Counted from the first letter of the stretch, positions 29,501 to 38,741 are shown. The stretch: DNA of 52,701 bases from an uncultured Mollicutes bacterium (GCA_946500425.1 CAMMVQ010000006.1:1-52701), one strand, 5' to 3'. Notes: generated from the letters alone by a model not told the origin. Numbers and translations: made by a program.

Positions 29501-29643
29501 CCATCATAGAAAACAAAGTTTTCACATCCTTTTCTATTTTCTATGGTTTTATTTAAAATATCTTCTTTTTTCCATTTATTTAGTATTTCTTGTTCTGTTT
29601 CATATTCACTTTTCTTTGATAATTCTTTAAATATCTTACTCAA
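26545..29643 (-). CDS. ileS: Isoleucyl-tRNA synthetase
   Basis: GPATANGNPGVHHMVAKFLKD, GWDTHGLPVEVQVEKELG, KMHKSRGNSIEP; likely TTG start with AAAGGAG SD. Confidence 0.95.
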   Translation of the reverse strand: MSKIFKELSKKSEYETEQEILNKWKKEDILNKTIENRKGCENFVFYDGPATANGNPGVHHMVAKFLKDAFCKYQTMKGKRVLRKIGWDTHGLPVEVQVEKELGFEGKKDIEKYGIEAFNKKCREAVWKNEEAFTRLTDEMGQFIDTKDSYITYKNDYIETEWWILKKFFDEGLFYEGVKITPYCPRCGTSLASHEVAQGYKEVSVDTVIVPMKLKNENCYFLVWTTTPWTLIANVALCVNPNETYVKVESKGYNFILAKALMNKVLGDEVNVLEEFKGSDLEYTEYEQLLPFLKVDKKAFYVTCDTYVTMEDGTGVVHLAPAFGEDDANVGKKYNLPYLNPVGEDGCYTDGPWKGMRVFDADLEVIKYLKENDKLFKKQRMVHNYPHCWRCKSPLLYYSKPSFYLEVTKIKDKIIEENNKVNWYPSYVGEKRFGNWLEELKDWAISRQRYWGTPLPLWRCSCGHEEMIGSRKELIEKAVENIDEKIELHRPYVDDIHLKCPKCGKEMSRVPDVIDCWFDSGSMPFAQYHYPFENQALWEEQFPADFIAEGIDQTRGWFYSLLVISVFVTGKSPYKNVLVNDLLLDKNGQKMHKSRGNSIEPFGLIKKNGADPIRWYLPYVSPVWTPIKFDEDGLKEVYSKFFNTFKNTYSFFALYANTDNVDPRGFEVPYDKLEEIDKWLISKYNKLLDYVTKAYDEYDLTRVVRSVTDFVSEDLSNWYIRRTRRRFWSSTFDDSKKAVYKTTYEVLIGLCKIIAPIASYTAEEVYTKLTDEVSVHLSDFPMADLSLVDDRIENKMDLVRDLISLGRNAREEVKIKVRQPISEVLIDGKNKELIGDLEELIKEELNVKKVTYITDLSKYMNFEVKPNFKIVGKIFGPKVKLYAEELKKLTNEDVQFLENGEPLTITVDGELFDITSEMIDVRVSAKEGYDTRKDGNNFIILNTNLTEDLINEGITRELISKVQNLRKNKDFDVSDRINLYYQADEKFDKVINDFEEMIKEETLSVQIIKKDNLKDTYDLNGMSVMLDVEKAL

Positions 29644-29659
29644 TTTAATCATCTCCTTT

Positions 29660-29905
29660 ACATAAAAAAACTCATCCTTAAAAAGGATGAGATTATCTCC
29701 CACGGTACCACCTTAATTCATATCGAAAAGATATGCTCTTGTTTGTTTTAACGCTATCCTAGCGGTAATATCCTACTTAATTTCAGATAAACACATCAGA
29801 AGTGATCCATGTAATTTAAACTTAACTTACCTTTCACCAAGTTGATAAGCTCTCTTATAAGTTACCACTACACCGTCTTCGTCTTTTGCTTTATACATTA
29901 TATTC
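29660..29905 (-). ncRNA. T-box leader of ileS
   Basis: Minus strand AAGGTGGTACCGTGGGAG T-box motif followed by terminator CTCATCCTTTTTAAGGATGAGTTTTTT. Confidence 0.9.
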
Positions 29906-29933
29906 TATCAAACAAATATTTATTTTTCAAGTA

Positions 29934-30854
29934 TTAATAAAATATCTTTTCTAGTAACTTTATTTTTTCATCTCTAATTTCAAACTTAGCTCCCACTGGT
30001 ATTATAGCATTTGCAATTTCATGACCAAAAGTCTCACATTTATAAATCGGAAAATCATAACATTCTGATACTTCTTTTGCAATGTCTTCCATTTGAATAT
30101 CAGTTACATGCCCATATTCTTCTGACTCGAAAGAATAATTATAACCAATTAATAGCCCACTTATTTTATCAAAAACACCCATTTGTTTTAATTGGTAAAA
30201 ATGATTATATGTCTCACTTGGTGTCGTAATAAATCTTTCTACTGCGAAAATATTATTTTTTAAATTAGGAAAATATTTAGTACTCATTATGTATAGCGAG
30301 CATTCTAAATTGGTACCTATAATTTTCCCTTTACAATTGCCTTTTCTTATGCATTTTAACTTACTATTTAAAAAACTTGAGAAGTCATCAAAGACAAATG
30401 CTTTTTTAAATTCTTCCATGCACTTTTCTCCATACTTTCCGCCAAAACTTAAAAATGACGGACCATGAAAAGTTATATTACCTGTTTTTTTATGTATTGT
30501 CTCTAGTAAAACCGTTATATCACTATAACCCATAATTGGTTTTGGATGTTTTTTTATTACTTTATAATCAAGATAATCAATTATGTTATTACACGAATCT
30601 CCTCCGTCAAGACAGATTATTATTTTAACATCGTCATCTTCATACATTCTCATTAATTGTTTCGCTCTTTGTTTAGGTTTTCCAGCCATGCCATAGTAAT
30701 CCTTTAAACAATTACTTGTAAGTTTTAATTTAAAACCATTTTCTAAAAATAGTTTTTTAGCCTTTTCATAAACATCTTCATTACGTTCTCTTTTAATGCT
30801 GTTAGATACACCAACAACCCCAATGGTATCACCATAATTTAATTTTTTAAACAT
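29934..30854 (-). CDS. LD-carboxypeptidase (S66 peptidase family)
   Basis: IGVVGVSNSI, CLDGGDSCNNIIDYLDY, GYSDITVLLETIHKKTG, TFHGPS. Confidence 0.9.
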   Translation of the reverse strand: MFKKLNYGDTIGVVGVSNSIKRERNEDVYEKAKKLFLENGFKLKLTSNCLKDYYGMAGKPKQRAKQLMRMYEDDDVKIIICLDGGDSCNNIIDYLDYKVIKKHPKPIMGYSDITVLLETIHKKTGNITFHGPSFLSFGGKYGEKCMEEFKKAFVFDDFSSFLNSKLKCIRKGNCKGKIIGTNLECSLYIMSTKYFPNLKNNIFAVERFITTPSETYNHFYQLKQMGVFDKISGLLIGYNYSFESEEYGHVTDIQMEDIAKEVSECYDFPIYKCETFGHEIANAIIPVGAKFEIRDEKIKLLEKIFY

Positions 30855-30929
30855 GTTAACCTCATCTATTTCTCATCTTAAAAATTATAACAAATACAAT
30901 AAAAAAGTAAAATCATAATAATTTTACTC

Positions 30930-31331
30930 TTAAAAATCATCAGAAATGTTTTTAGTTCTTCTGTTTCTTGGCTCTTCGGCATCATCAGTCATTTTTCCTT
31001 GAACGTTAATGTTCTTTGGGGCGCAAAGAAAAATACCGTCGCCAAGCTTTTGCATTGAACCACCAATCGCGTATAAACAACCACTTACAAAGTCAATTAT
31101 TCTTTTTCCCTGATCAGGTGTCACCCTTTTCAAATTAACAACAACGGTGTTTCTCTTCTTTAAATAATCCGCTATCTGCTGAGACTCTGAATAAGCTCTT
31201 GGTTCTAGAAGAATCATCTTACTTCCTTCGGCTGCTTCTTCCCTGGTAGCTTCCTCAACACTTAACGTATAATATTCATCCTCACTAGAAACATCATTAC
31301 CACCAAGTATCTTTTTTAAATTAAAAGCCAT
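30930..31331 (-). CDS. sepF: Cell division protein SepF
   Basis: SQQIADYLKKRNTVVVNLKRVTPDQGKRIIDFVSGCLYAIGGSMQKLG. Confidence 0.93.
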   Translation of the reverse strand: MAFNLKKILGGNDVSSEDEYYTLSVEEATREEAAEGSKMILLEPRAYSESQQIADYLKKRNTVVVNLKRVTPDQGKRIIDFVSGCLYAIGGSMQKLGDGIFLCAPKNINVQGKMTDDAEEPRNRRTKNISDDF

Positions 31332-31440
31332 TTAAATCCCTCCAACCTTATGCTATTCTTAATATTAATATTCTACCACAAACTTAAGTTGTGAACAAGA
31401 GTGTATTTATTTTTTTACATATTAATTTTTGACAAAATTA

Positions 31441-32487
31441 TTAATTCCACCAAGGAGAAGGCACTAATGATGGGTTAGCTAAAAACTCTTTATAAACGTC
31501 TTGAACGGTCTTGCTGCCACCACCAAGTGTATCTACTATTTGGGTTCCATAATTATTTAATTCTGTCCCATCATCAAATTTCATCCTAACGTGAAACGCG
31601 CTTTCCTCACTAAAGGTACTAGGCCAAAACTTAAAGGTCATGTAATAGTTTTTCCAATTGGCATCCACTTCTTCTTTTGAAGTATCATGTCTTTGAGGCA
31701 ACTGAAAACCCAGTACCAAATATTCGTTAGTACCTATTGGTTCGGTCTTAAACTGAATTTCAGCACCTTCCTGAAACTCATCATAGTAATAATAATTAGA
31801 ATCAAAATAAGAAACCGATTGTAAGGATGAATTTTTAAAAGCGCTTTGCATATCATTCCAAGCCGAAGGCTTATTCTCATTTAACGCATCAGCTTCCGTT
31901 ATCCCCTTTATATCATTAATATCACTTATTACCATGTATCTTATGTCAAACAACTCTAATGGTGGTTCATGACTACTACCAACTTGGTTATCATAATCTA
32001 CTTTAATCTTAAAATCACTTAAACTTCTGGCGGAAGTATTTTTAAAAACAAAGTACATCGGATTTCTATCAATTCCACCCATAGTTGCATTAGAAGAAGT
32101 TGTGTTATATAACCAAAGTTTATTTATTACAAAACTAAGAGTATCTATGTTGTTATCGTAAAAACCAAACGGATGAGTCATGAAAGCCATTGGAATATTA
32201 CTAAGCACCGGAAGCACAAGTTTACTAAGTTGCGTCATTTCAGAATGATTAGCATTATATATGCTCATCCAACTATTTCCACTTTGAAGAGTATAAAGGG
32301 GTGCTATATCCTGCACCTCAAACGGACAATCTTTTGGCTGATCGGTAGATACGTTTCCGCTTATCTTTAAACTCTCTCTAAAAAATGAATACCCTATTAC
32401 AAGTACAAAAATATATATAATTAACACGATACTAATCATATTTAAAACTTTTTTGTTTTTCTTTAGATTTTGTTTAATGTTCTTCAT
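31441..32487 (-). CDS. Membrane-anchored hypothetical protein with TM-GYSFFRESLKISG N-terminal motif
   Basis: 348-aa ORF; N terminus resembles that of 37344..38633. Confidence 0.6.
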   Translation of the reverse strand: MKNIKQNLKKNKKVLNMISIVLIIYIFVLVIGYSFFRESLKISGNVSTDQPKDCPFEVQDIAPLYTLQSGNSWMSIYNANHSEMTQLSKLVLPVLSNIPMAFMTHPFGFYDNNIDTLSFVINKLWLYNTTSSNATMGGIDRNPMYFVFKNTSARSLSDFKIKVDYDNQVGSSHEPPLELFDIRYMVISDINDIKGITEADALNENKPSAWNDMQSAFKNSSLQSVSYFDSNYYYYDEFQEGAEIQFKTEPIGTNEYLVLGFQLPQRHDTSKEEVDANWKNYYMTFKFWPSTFSEESAFHVRMKFDDGTELNNYGTQIVDTLGGGSKTVQDVYKEFLANPSLVPSPWWN

Positions 32488-32571
32488 GACACCCTCACCT
32501 ATTAATACTAATATTAGTATAACACACTAACGCAATTATCAAAACAATAATTTAAATAAAAAAAGAAGCCT

Positions 32572-33129
32572 TTAGCTTCTTGATACGTATTTCCCGTCTT
32601 TAGTTGACACGATAACCGATTCACCCTCATTAATAAATAAAGGCACTTTAATTGTCATTCCGTTTTCAAGTGTAGCGTCTTTTTGCGCTCCAGAAGACGT
32701 GTTTCCCTTTACCGCTTGCTCGGTTGCCGTTATTACGTAATCTATTTTTTCAGGTAAGTTAATACCGATTAGCTCACTTCCGTAGTATATTAAATCAACC
32801 GTTAGGTTTTCTTTTAAGTATTTCAAATCATCACCAATTTGAGAAGCTGATAGTTCAACTTGTTCATAAGTATTCATGTCCATGAAGCTGTATGAATCAC
32901 CTGCTTGATATAAGTACTGCATTGGTTTTCTTTGAATGTTAGCCTTAGCTAATTTAGCGGTACTGTTATAAGATTTCTCAAAGATACTACCAGTTCTTAA
33001 GTTCTTTAACTTAATCTTAACAAGGGCCGCTCCCTTTCCTGGTTTAACGTGTTGCGATTCTAAAACTTGATAAATGTTGCCTTCGTCTTCAACGGTCATA
33101 CCGTTTTTTATATCATTTACGTTAATCAT
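32572..33129 (-). CDS. efp: Elongation factor P
   Basis: EGNIYQVLESQHVKPGKGAALVKIKLKNLRTG. Confidence 0.96.
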   Translation of the reverse strand: MINVNDIKNGMTVEDEGNIYQVLESQHVKPGKGAALVKIKLKNLRTGSIFEKSYNSTAKLAKANIQRKPMQYLYQAGDSYSFMDMNTYEQVELSASQIGDDLKYLKENLTVDLIYYGSELIGINLPEKIDYVITATEQAVKGNTSSGAQKDATLENGMTIKVPLFINEGESVIVSTKDGKYVSRS

Positions 33130-33174
33130 TTACGTACTCCTTTCTAACGTTTTAAAAAATAAGCCTAAAACAGC

Positions 33175-33339
33175 CTATTTAGTTTCCTTATGTTCAGTAT
33201 GACATTTACATCTTGGACAATATCTGTTCATCGTCATACGCTCTGAATCATTCTTTTTGTTTTTTACAGTACGGTAGTTTTGTTCTCCACACTTAGTGCA
33301 CTTTAAAGTAATTCCGCCTCTGTTTTCGTTTTTTGCCAT
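33175..33339 (-). CDS. rpmG: 50S ribosomal protein L33 (not in ORF track)
   Basis: Hand-translated MAKNENRGGITLKCTKCGEQNYRTVKNKKNDSERMTMNRYCPRCKCHTEHKETK. Confidence 0.92.
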   Translation of the reverse strand: MAKNENRGGITLKCTKCGEQNYRTVKNKKNDSERMTMNRYCPRCKCHTEHKETK

Positions 33340-33385
33340 AAGTATTCCCCTCCTTTTCGAAGATAACTAAGGGTATTATACCAGA

Positions 33386-35425
33386 TTATTGATAAATTTC
33401 AAAGAACTTATTGCAAATTCTTGATACAATTCTTTTATTTACGTTAGATGTATATGTGGTTTTACCATTTTTATGACTTACGTGGGGAGATATTGCAACG
33501 ATACTCATCGCCGGATTATCATAAGGGGCATACCCAATAAATGATTTACTATACGTTTCAGTTTCGACAACCCCATTACCATCCGCGTCATAAAAACTTT
33601 CCGATGTTCCGGTTTTACCAGCCGGACGTGGAACATCACCCATGTATCCTCTTCCGAGCGAGCCTTCCATTACTGCCTTAAATCCTTCTTTTACCCTTTG
33701 AAAATATAGTTTATCAATGGTCGAAGTGTTTAACACCGTTTTTTTATAGTTACTCTTAACATTTCCTAAAGAATCATCATCAGTGGCTTCTCTTATTTCT
33801 TTTACTAGGTTCAGCTTTAAACGGTCTCCTTCGTTTATCATGGTGTTTACGTAGCTTGCTAATTGTAAAACTGAATACGTATCATACTGTCCTATCGCGT
33901 AGTTTAGCAAAAGCCCCGCATTGGACTGTTTTCCTTTATATCCTTCCGTTTCGTTTGGCAAATCAATCCCTGATTTAACGCCGAGTCCTAAGGATTTAAA
34001 TACGTTTCGATAAGTATTAAGCGCGGCACTATCAATCTTTATCGGCATATCATAATAATAGTTTACACCAGCTACTTTTAATGCTAGTTGAAACTGGTAT
34101 GAGTTAGAAGATAGTTGTAATGCTTTAATGTCGTTTAACGCTCCTAAAGATTCTTTCCAAGAACACTTTCTTGGGGTATTTTTAAATTTAATACATTTAT
34201 CATATAACACATCCCCTATTTGTAAATTACCGGTTGAATAACCAACTAACATTGATGCTCCCTTAACGATTGAACCAGGAGTATCACTTCCGGTTAAAAT
34301 GTTTGTAGTATAATCACTTATCTTGTAACTACCATCTTGGGCCGTAGTAATTTGTTTAGCGGCCATAGCAAGTATTTCACCGGTATTTGGATCAGTTATG
34401 ATAACAGAGGTATGATCATAATACTCGGTATTAGCTTCTTTCTTAGCACTTATTAACTCTTCTTCAATTATTCGTTCTAATTCTTGTTGCAGGTTAATAT
34501 CAATTGATAAGACTATGTCATTTCCTCTTGTTCCTTTAGAAATTAATGTTTTCTTACCGTTTCTAATTTCGTATTTATCTTTTTCCCCATTTAATTCGTC
34601 TTCGTATTCTAACTCTAAATAACTAATTCCAACGCGGTCATTTAAAGCATATCCTTTTTTTAAGTATGAAGCTTTTAGTTCGTCCGGTAATCCTTGTTCG
34701 CTATTAGACACGTTACCTAGTATCTGTCTTAAAGTATCACCGTAAGGATAATATCTTTTCCAAGAGGTTGCAATCGAAACTCCCTTTAATTTATCTTGGT
34801 TTTGAGCCACATAAGCATACTCTTCGTCAGTTGCGTCTTCTTTAATCGTTTTTTCGTCATAATAATAACCATTATTCATCAAATAATAAATATATGCTGC
34901 TTCTTTATCAACCTCATCATAAGCTTCTAGTTCTTCCTTAGTAACTCTTTTCAACTTTAATTTTTCTAGTTCACTTGCTTTTATCTTTCTTCTTTCATAT
35001 AGTTCTTTTTCTTCTTTGGTAATTCTTTTTTCCGATTCTTCTTTATTATTTATTACCCAAAAACTTCTTAACTGATTATCCGTTAGTTTTCCGTAATCAA
35101 CTTTTAATTTACTCGCAAGGTCATAAGCTATTTTTATTTCTTCACTAGTTTTAACGCCTGATTCTCTTTTGTACGTAATCATGTTAGTCCCGATGTTATC
35201 TACGATTACGTTATAATTTCTATCATATATTCTTCCTCTTGGCATGGTTTGTCCATAAACCGTTTTAACCGAGAGCTTATTTAGCGTGGCAACCGATGCC
35301 TTCGTGTTAAAAAGTTGCAAATACGCCATTCTAAATATTAACATTAATAAAAATATAAAGGTAACGATTAAAAATACGTAAGTTCTATTTTTGGTTACGA
35401 TGTCATTGTTTTTATTATCGTTCAA
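33386..35425 (-). CDS. Class B penicillin-binding protein (PBP2/SpoVD-like transpeptidase)
   Basis: RGRIYDRNYNVI, SSNSYQFQ, GKTGTSESF. Confidence 0.88.
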   Translation of the reverse strand: MNDNKNNDIVTKNRTYVFLIVTFIFLLMLIFRMAYLQLFNTKASVATLNKLSVKTVYGQTMPRGRIYDRNYNVIVDNIGTNMITYKRESGVKTSEEIKIAYDLASKLKVDYGKLTDNQLRSFWVINNKEESEKRITKEEKELYERRKIKASELEKLKLKRVTKEELEAYDEVDKEAAYIYYLMNNGYYYDEKTIKEDATDEEYAYVAQNQDKLKGVSIATSWKRYYPYGDTLRQILGNVSNSEQGLPDELKASYLKKGYALNDRVGISYLELEYEDELNGEKDKYEIRNGKKTLISKGTRGNDIVLSIDINLQQELERIIEEELISAKKEANTEYYDHTSVIITDPNTGEILAMAAKQITTAQDGSYKISDYTTNILTGSDTPGSIVKGASMLVGYSTGNLQIGDVLYDKCIKFKNTPRKCSWKESLGALNDIKALQLSSNSYQFQLALKVAGVNYYYDMPIKIDSAALNTYRNVFKSLGLGVKSGIDLPNETEGYKGKQSNAGLLLNYAIGQYDTYSVLQLASYVNTMINEGDRLKLNLVKEIREATDDDSLGNVKSNYKKTVLNTSTIDKLYFQRVKEGFKAVMEGSLGRGYMGDVPRPAGKTGTSESFYDADGNGVVETETYSKSFIGYAPYDNPAMSIVAISPHVSHKNGKTTYTSNVNKRIVSRICNKFFEIYQ

Positions 35426-35499
35426 AAAATACCACCTCATGATTATTATGCTAATAAAAATACTTTCATATGCATATAATAATTTGGAGTTGATTTAAA

Positions 35500-35754
35500 T
35501 TGTACGAAGTTTTAATAAAAGAATACCTAAAACGGTTAAACCCAAAAGAAATAACTGAATTTGCAAGTAAAAACGGCATGCCACTTGTGCCTGGAGAAGA
35601 AAAAGTAATATATGATTTTATCATGAATAACTGGAAGCAAGTTTACAAAGGAGACGCGTATCAAGCATTTAACAAAATTAAGCCCATGATATCATCAAAT
35701 ACTTATAATAATATAATTATGTTGTATAACGAATTCAAAGATAAAATTAAATAA
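35500..35754 (+). CDS. Small DUF2624-like protein
   Basis: 84 aa; LNPKEITEFASKNGMPLVPGEEKVIYDFI; TTG start. Confidence 0.5.
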   Translation: MYEVLIKEYLKRLNPKEITEFASKNGMPLVPGEEKVIYDFIMNNWKQVYKGDAYQAFNKIKPMISSNTYNNIIMLYNEFKDKIK

Positions 35755-35758
35755 ATAC

Positions 35759-35787
35759 TTGTTAAACAATTAGAATTATGCTATTAT
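35759..35787 (+). promoter_or_regulatory. Promoter of plus-strand sRNA, locus C
   Basis: TTGTTA-17 nt-TATTAT. Confidence 0.6.
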
Positions 35788-35793
35788 GTATAT

Positions 35794-35895
35794 AGATGAA
35801 GGAAACTTCATAAATTAAAAAGGGAACATTCATGATGATTGAATGTCAACCTAAAAATTGGGTTGACACTAGCTTAAAGCTGGTGTCATTTTTTT
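35794..35895 (+). ncRNA. Putative antitoxin sRNA, locus C
   Basis: 5' hairpin ATGAAG-gaaa-CTTCAT, internal hairpin GTCAACC..GGTTGAC, terminator TGACAC(T)AGCTT-AAGCT(G)GTGTCA + T7. Confidence 0.55.
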
Positions 35896-35975
35896 ATTAC
35901 TATTATTCCTAATAAGAGCGATAAAATTATGGTGACATAACGAAACACTTTAATAATAAATGTTCGCTTTTTCAT
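35886..35975 (-). CDS. 29-aa single-TM putative toxin peptide, locus C: MKKRTFIIKVFRYVTIILSLLLGIIVIKK
   Basis: Strong SD AGGAGGTGG 5 nt before ATG, pairing with upstream ACCTCC; ORF track lists a longer ORF 35886..36068. Confidence 0.55.
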   Translation of the reverse strand: MKKRTFIIKVFRYVTIILSLLLGIIVIKK

Positions 35976-36206
35976 TTTACCACCTCCTATTCTTTTTAAA
36001 AATGGAGGTTGACACCGGGCACATGAAAGTTCCAAACATAACTTATCATAAATAAAATTAAAACTCAAATCACTAAAATTGATAAAATTTCATAACTTAA
36101 ATACAAAAAAATAAATTTTATAACATACACAATTATTTTTTAATAATTACCGGAAGTAAATTTTTAAATTTTATGCTATTATATAGAAAGAAAGGAAAAA
36201 GTTATC

Positions 36207-37337
36207 ATGGTTAAAGTTGGAGTTATCGCAGAATATAATCCTTTTCATAACGGACATTTATATCATTTAAAAAAAACTAAAGAAATGTTTCCAGATAGTA
36301 CTTTAATCTTAGTCCTAATTGGAAACTTCACCCAGCGTGGTGATGTTTCAGTAATTGATAAATGGAATAAAACAAAGCTTGCACTTAAATACGGTTTCAA
36401 CTTAGTTATCGAGCTTCCGTTTATTTTAGCAACTTCTTCGGCCAGTATATACGCTAGGGGCGCAATTGACATTCTTAACTACTTAGATTGTGATTATTTA
36501 GTATTTGGTTCTGAAACTAACAACGTTGAACTTTTTAAATGTTTAGCTTTAAAAACTTTAAATAACGATGAATACGAAAATAAAATAAAAAAGTATTTAG
36601 ATAAAGGTTATAACTATCCAAAAGCTTGTAGTCTAGCGCTAAAAAAAGAAACAAACACCATGATTGATAAACCAAATGACGTATTAGCATTTGAATACAT
36701 CAAAAGCATAGTAAAAACAAAAAGCAAAATAAAACCAATAAGTATAAAACGCACCAATAATTATCACGAGGAAAATATACTCGGAAAAATAACTAGCGCA
36801 ACATCAATTAGAAAAAACTTAAGCGATATAGAAAAAATAAAAGATTCTCTTCCAGAAGATTCATTGGTCTTAATAGACAACGTTTCTTTCAATAATTTTT
36901 TTAAATACTTAAAATATGAAATAATAACAAACGATAATTTAAACGAAGTATTAGACGTTGACGAAGGAATAGAAAATAAACTAAAGAAGGAAATTCTTAA
37001 CGTTAATTCGGTAGAAGAGCTAATCATGAGAGTAAAGTCAAAAAGATATTCTTATAACAGGATAAAAAGAATGCTTCTTCACATTCTTTGCAAAACAAGT
37101 AAAAACCAAGAGTTTAAAATAACGTATTTAAGAATTTTGGGTCTTGATGATAAAGGCAAACAATTGTTAAAAGAAATCAAAAATAAAATTAATGTACCGG
37201 TTATAACAAAATTCAAAAAAGAACATGAAAAACTCTTTAAAGAAGACATAAAAGCCTCTAAATTATACTCTTTAATATGTAATTATGATTTTAATAATGA
37301 GTTTAAAGCAAGCATAAAAAAAGAATCTAAAAACTAG
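36207..37337 (+). CDS. tmcAL: tRNA(Met) cytidine acetate ligase-like nucleotidyltransferase
   Basis: GVIAEYNPFHNGHLYHL, GNFTQRGDVSVIDKW, ELPFILATSSA. Confidence 0.88.
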   Translation: MVKVGVIAEYNPFHNGHLYHLKKTKEMFPDSTLILVLIGNFTQRGDVSVIDKWNKTKLALKYGFNLVIELPFILATSSASIYARGAIDILNYLDCDYLVFGSETNNVELFKCLALKTLNNDEYENKIKKYLDKGYNYPKACSLALKKETNTMIDKPNDVLAFEYIKSIVKTKSKIKPISIKRTNNYHEENILGKITSATSIRKNLSDIEKIKDSLPEDSLVLIDNVSFNNFFKYLKYEIITNDNLNEVLDVDEGIENKLKKEILNVNSVEELIMRVKSKRYSYNRIKRMLLHILCKTSKNQEFKITYLRILGLDDKGKQLLKEIKNKINVPVITKFKKEHEKLFKEDIKASKLYSLICNYDFNNEFKASIKKESKN

Positions 37338-37352
37338 ATTCTTTTATCTTAC
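37325..37352 (+). terminator. Terminator after tmcAL
   Basis: AGAATCTAAAAACTAGATTCTTTT. Confidence 0.65.
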
Positions 37353-38633
37353 TACAATGTTAGTTCCTTTATCAAATGAAGGAAATATACTAGTAGAATC
37401 ATAAACTGTATTAGAACTTAAATAAACCGTGGTTAAATTATTACCACCAAAAGCACCTTGACCTATTTCTTGCACACTATCGGGAATAGTTAACGTGCCA
37501 GTTAATCCCATACCAGAAAATGCTGTAACACCTATATAACTTACCATATCTGGTATTTCAATTGTGTTATCTTTAATATTTGCAAAAACTCCAGCTTCAA
37601 TCCTCTCTAAATTTTGAGATATTGTTATATCGCTAAATCCAGCATTAGCAAAAGCATAAGGTCCTATTTCCGTTACACTATTTGGTATTTCTAAAGTGCC
37701 AGATAACTTTAATCCGAAAAAGTTAAAACTACCTATTTTTCTTAAACTATTTGGTAAAACAAGTGTTTTATTAGCAAGTCTATCACTTGATTCCGTATAT
37801 TCTATAAGATTGTTTAATTTATTCACTTCAGCTTGTTCTTCATCAGTGAAACTTCCTCCATTAAAAATTTTTTCATACACTGTAATAAGAAGATCAAAAT
37901 TAATTGCTTCACTATAACCATAAGGCATTACTATTGCACCAGAAGCAATTTCGGTTGTCCCCTCTGGGATTTCTATTACCGAACTGGTACTTTTACTAAA
38001 ATAAGCTTCTCCTTCTTCTGAAATTCCAATTATTTTCTCATCATTTTCCCAGACGAAATAATCTCTTGTATCTGGTTGCGATGGTGATGTGGTTCCGATA
38101 GTTTTTGTAGTGGTTGTAGTAGTTTGCCTTCCTGATGTTTCTTGTTCATACGTTAGTCCAATTTCAAAGGTTGCATCTACACTTGTTGCAGTTGAAGCTT
38201 CATCCCATGTTACTTTTATTTTCATTTTCTTTTCTTGGCTAACGCCAATTAAGTCGTTCTGCTCTATCCCACTATAAGTAACCTTTATGTCGGTTGTATC
38301 TAATCCTACCGTCTCTATTCCTTTTAAGTAAGCGTTTAAAGTACCAATGTTTTTTATTGTCACGTCTATTTCTGCATATGCCGTTGGGTACTGTAGTTTA
38401 GGAACGGTAACTGTTAAGGTCTTTTTATCAGGCGATATATCAGCTGTTGCACCGGTACTACCCGACTCTTTTATACCGTTTACCGAGTTAAAAATTAAGG
38501 CAAAATCTCCTTCTGCCTTAGCCGTTCCCTTTACGTTTAAAGATTCACTAAAAACAGCATAGCCTACCATTAATGATAAAATAAATGCTAAAATGGCTAC
38601 TACAATCTTTTTTTGTCTGGTTATTTCATACAT
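37344..38633 (-). CDS. BspA-type LRR surface protein with N-terminal TM
   Basis: GTLEIPNSVTEIGPYAFANAGF, GTLTIPDSVQEIGQGAFGGNNL repeats; TM-GYAVFSESLNVKGTA N terminus. Confidence 0.8.
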   Translation of the reverse strand: MYEITRQKKIVVAILAFILSLMVGYAVFSESLNVKGTAKAEGDFALIFNSVNGIKESGSTGATADISPDKKTLTVTVPKLQYPTAYAEIDVTIKNIGTLNAYLKGIETVGLDTTDIKVTYSGIEQNDLIGVSQEKKMKIKVTWDEASTATSVDATFEIGLTYEQETSGRQTTTTTTKTIGTTSPSQPDTRDYFVWENDEKIIGISEEGEAYFSKSTSSVIEIPEGTTEIASGAIVMPYGYSEAINFDLLITVYEKIFNGGSFTDEEQAEVNKLNNLIEYTESSDRLANKTLVLPNSLRKIGSFNFFGLKLSGTLEIPNSVTEIGPYAFANAGFSDITISQNLERIEAGVFANIKDNTIEIPDMVSYIGVTAFSGMGLTGTLTIPDSVQEIGQGAFGGNNLTTVYLSSNTVYDSTSIFPSFDKGTNIVVR

Positions 38634-38741
38634 AAGATTACTACACCTCTATCCTGTTTTTAGCTATTATTACATATTAATGATAACACTTTTCAACTAA
38701 CCATTCAATCTAGTTTCAGGAATTTTTTAGTTGCTTTACAA

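Larger units (their letters stand above)
35759..36030. other. Candidate type I toxin-antitoxin locus C (different family)
   Basis: Plus-strand sRNA unit convergent with minus-strand 29-aa TM peptide; SD sequestration; 9-nt direct repeats GGTTGACAC at 35861 and 36007. Confidence 0.55.

Noticed and set aside
35886-36068. 60-aa ORF as listed (MSFNFIYDKLCLELSCARCQPP...)
   Set aside because: Upstream half overlaps an anti-SD hairpin; the internal ATG at 35975 with a strong SD gives a coherent 29-aa TM peptide
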